Positions 61,782 through 64,000 of a stretch of 64,000 bases of DNA are shown here, in pieces (position 1 is the first letter of the stretch; every line of letters starts with the position of its first letter). The notes under the pieces were generated by a model. It worked only from the letters and a program-made list of their open reading frames with translations, did not search any database and had not been told where the DNA came from. Origin of the DNA: Myxococcus stipitatus. GTDB taxonomy: Bacteria > Myxococcota > Myxococcia > Myxococcales > Myxococcaceae. The stretch lies in assembly GCF_021412625.1 (NCBI RefSeq), contig NZ_JAKCFI010000007.1:248001-312000 (forward strand), in the 5' to 3' direction. Both the position numbers and the translations under genes were made by a program.

Positions 61782-63770
61782 CTACTTCCCGACCTTGCTG
61801 AAGAGATCCGCGAACGTGCCGAAGCCCTTCTTGCCGGCGCCCTGCGGCTGCTGCGTCTTCTGCCACGCCTCGACCTCGGCGCGCTCCTCCGCGCGCTCGG
61901 CGGCGGTGACGGACAGACGCACCTTCCCGGAGGCGTCGATGTCGATGATCGCCACCTTCACCTCCTGGCCGAGCGAGTAGTGCTTGCGCAGATCCGTGCC
62001 GCGCTCGGTGCCCGTCTCGCTGGCGGGGAGCAGACCCTTGCCGCCCGCGAACACGAGGAAGACGCCGTACGGCTCGATGCGGTCCACCTTGCCGACGACG
62101 ACCTGGCCCACCTTGGGGCGCGGCGCGGCCGGAGCCGCGGGAGCGGCGGCGGCCTGGGGCGCGGCGGGAGCCGGACGCTCCTCGGGCGGACGCTGCGCCT
62201 CCTCCTCCGTGATGCGGCGCAGGCCGATGCGCTTCTCGTTGGAGTCGATCTTCTCGACCGCCACCCAGATGGTCTCACCGACCTGGACGACGTCGCGCGG
62301 GTGCGCGATGCGCCGGTCGCTGAGCGCGGAGATGTGCACCAGGCCATCCACGCCCGGACGCAGCTCCACGAACGCGCCGAACTGCTGGAGGCGCACGACC
62401 TTGCCCTGCAGCCGGTCGCCTTCCTTGAGCTCGGAGATCGCCTTCTTGAAGGGGTCCTCCTGGCGCGAGCGCATGGACAGCGTGATGCGCTCCTTCTGCT
62501 TGGACTTGTCGGGCGAGTTGGGCTGCGCGGCCTCCATGCGCAGCACCTCCACCTCGACCTCCTCGCCGGGCTTCACGACCTCGCTGGGGTGACCCACGCG
62601 CAGGTAGGACAGCTCGGAGACGGGGATCATGCCCTCCACGCCGCCCAGGTCCACGAAGACGCCGAAGTCACGCACGCCGGTGACCTTGCCCTTGACCACG
62701 CGGCCCACGTCCAGGCTCTTGCGCGTCTCGGCGGCCAGCTGCTTCTGCTCGTCCTCGAGCAGCGAGCGGCGCGACAGCACCACGTTGCGGTCCCGGACCT
62801 CGGTGACGCGGAACTTGAGCTTCTCGCCGATGAACTGGTCCGGCTTCTCCACGTAGCGCAGGTCGAGCTGGCTGATGGGGCAGAACGCGCGGACGTCGCC
62901 GATGGCGACCTCCACCCCGCCCTTGTTCACGCTCAGCACCATGCCCTCGACGGGGATGCCGGAGGCGCGGGCCTCGGCCAGCATCGCCATGGAGGCGCTG
63001 CCCTTGGCCAGCGCGCGCGACAGGACGATGCCCTTGGCGCCCAGCTCTATGACGTGCGCCTCGAGGCTGTCACCCACGCCGTAGCGCAGGATGCCCTCGT
63101 CGTCCTTGAGCTCACGCAGCTCGATCATCGCCTCGCTCTTGGAGGCGCCGTCGAGCGACACGAACGCGGTGTCCGCGCCGAGCTGGAAGATGGTGCCCTT
63201 GACCTTCTCGCCCAGGCGGACACCCCGGCGACCCGGCGTGCCACCCTCCTTGGCCTGCGCCTCGAACATCTCGGCGAAGGACTCGGACTCCGGCACGTCC
63301 TCGTAGAGGGCGCTGGAGGGCGCGGGCGTCGGCGTCACGGGACGCGGCGCGGGCGCGGCGGAAGCCTCCGCGGCGGCGCTGGTCTGCTCGGCCGTGGCGG
63401 TCGCCTCCGCCGGCGCGTCGCCCACCGGGCCCCGCGTCTCGATGGCGCCCGAGGCGCGCTTGACGACGACCATGGGACCGGACGGGCGGCGCTCGCCACC
63501 ACCCCGCCGCTCGCCGCGGTCGCCACCACCACCGCCGCCGCGCGGACGACGGTCATCGCGCGGAGGGCCACCCTCCGGGCGCGAATCCCGACCCCGGCCG
63601 GGCGCGCCACCACCACGCTCGCCGCCGCGCTCACCCCGGCCTCCGCCCTCGCCACGGCCACTGCCGCCCGAGGGGATGCCGAGCATCACGTCGCCGAAGG
63701 TCGCCTTCGGCTTCTTGGGGCCCAGCCCGCCCGGACCACCAGCATTGGAACCGTTCTTCTCGTCGCTCAC
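61782..63770 (-). CDS. S1-repeat RNA-binding protein with RGG-rich N-terminus
   Basis: 662 residues, GTG start with GGAAGG upstream. Residues ~30-100 are Gly/Arg-rich (GRGEGGGRGERGGERGGGAP type), a disordered RNA-binding tail; ~100-185 is Ala/Pro/Glu-rich. Five S1 motifs follow at ~188-256, ~270-338, ~355-440, ~450-525 and ~560-630. The third and fourth are the most typical (GKVTGVRDFGVFVDLGGVEG; GKVVRLQQFGAFVELRPGVD). It resembles ribosomal protein S1 but has a different N-terminal half, so it is probably a paralog that binds mRNA or helps translation or RNA turnover. The last ~30 residues repeat the KxxGFGTFADLFSKVGK motif also seen near the N-terminus (KATFGDVMLG). Confidence 0.88.
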   Translation of the reverse strand: MSDEKNGSNAGGPGGLGPKKPKATFGDVMLGIPSGGSGRGEGGGRGERGGERGGGAPGRGRDSRPEGGPPRDDRRPRGGGGGGDRGERRGGGERRPSGPMVVVKRASGAIETRGPVGDAPAEATATAEQTSAAAEASAAPAPRPVTPTPAPSSALYEDVPESESFAEMFEAQAKEGGTPGRRGVRLGEKVKGTIFQLGADTAFVSLDGASKSEAMIELRELKDDEGILRYGVGDSLEAHVIELGAKGIVLSRALAKGSASMAMLAEARASGIPVEGMVLSVNKGGVEVAIGDVRAFCPISQLDLRYVEKPDQFIGEKLKFRVTEVRDRNVVLSRRSLLEDEQKQLAAETRKSLDVGRVVKGKVTGVRDFGVFVDLGGVEGMIPVSELSYLRVGHPSEVVKPGEEVEVEVLRMEAAQPNSPDKSKQKERITLSMRSRQEDPFKKAISELKEGDRLQGKVVRLQQFGAFVELRPGVDGLVHISALSDRRIAHPRDVVQVGETIWVAVEKIDSNEKRIGLRRITEEEAQRPPEERPAPAAPQAAAAPAAPAAPRPKVGQVVVGKVDRIEPYGVFLVFAGGKGLLPASETGTERGTDLRKHYSLGQEVKVAIIDIDASGKVRLSVTAAERAEERAEVEAWQKTQQPQGAGKKGFGTFADLFSKVGK

Positions 63771-64000
63771 TGCGGAGACCTTCCTGAGACGAAGTCAGCC
63801 CGGACTTACCGTGAAGCCGGGCCCATGAAAAAGGCGGCGCACTCTACACGCGCGCCCTGTCCGGCGGAAGCCCAGATGACGCGCACGTGGAATACACCAC
63901 CCTGGAAGCCCCAACGGCCACCTGGGTGGATTCCATCCCCCGCGCCAGTCCTTGGCTCCCCAACGACACCCAGCCCGGTTCGCGAGGAACCGAGCACGGA
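63771..64000. other. Region upstream of the S1-repeat gene, no gene seen
   Basis: 230 bases to the window end. An open frame from 63823 to the end is Pro/Thr-rich and unconvincing. The S1 gene promoter should lie here; no consensus was found. Confidence 0.4.

Noticed and set aside
63823-64000. Open frame starting MKKAAHSTRAP at the right edge.
   Set aside because: Pro/Thr-rich, no ribosome site, and no domain; it lies in the upstream region of the S1-repeat gene.

Overview
The window is chromosomal DNA of a very high-GC bacterium and most likely a myxobacterium (Myxococcota, Myxococcaceae or Archangiaceae). The reasons are the extreme GC bias at third codon positions, which opens long antisense frames, the abundance of secreted lipoproteins and metallopeptidases, PilZ, PEGA, VWA and expansin proteins, and the scattered single-gene transcription units. 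This is inferred from gene content; no marker gene search was possible.

Layout. 1-7.7 kb: start of an AI-2E-type permease, a PEGA lipoprotein and an LPP20-like protein, a PilZ c-di-GMP receptor, an exported FKBP isomerase, an HExxH lipoprotein peptidase, a cold-shock protein and an M2 (ACE-like) peptidase. 7.9-13.5 kb: a DHH/DHHA1-like protein, a DUF3105 lipoprotein, a secreted glycosidase-like protein with a C-terminal carbohydrate-binding-like module, and a thiamine-diphosphate enzyme.

13.6-31.4 kb is the most interesting region. It is a compact, co-directional set of about 17 genes, many overlapping by ATGA, that encodes a contractile phage-tail-like particle: sheath, tube, assembly-chaperone-like protein, hub (gpD), circularisation-protein-like baseplate factor, spike (gpV), gp25 wedge, gpJ, gpI and a fibre with an S74 chaperone domain, plus several unknown proteins. 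No capsid, portal, terminase, integrase or recognisable lysis genes are present, so it looks like a domesticated tailocin or contractile injection system. The position where a tape-measure gene is expected holds a proline-rich, repeat-containing, probably disordered 716-residue protein.

31.4-39.4 kb: DHA2-type MFS exporter, a pirin with a possible Tat signal, an HGSNAT-like membrane acyltransferase, a VOC protein, a YfbK-like VWA lipoprotein, a small lipoprotein and a bacterial expansin. 39.5-48.2 kb: a minus-strand unit of an OB-fold membrane protein, an unusually long flotillin and an 1835-residue coiled-coil AAA+ ATPase, which looks like a membrane-microdomain system. 48.3-56 kb: O-methyltransferase, 2OG-Fe(II) oxygenase-like protein, DUF1330 protein, Tat-exported amidase, patatin-like protein, and a Kef-type antiporter fused to TrkA domains and a UBP-type zinc finger. 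56.3-64 kb: a huge M36 metallopeptidase with a PA insert and four PKD-like repeats, two identical initiator tRNA genes in tandem with clear hairpins, and an S1-repeat RNA-binding protein with an RGG-rich head.
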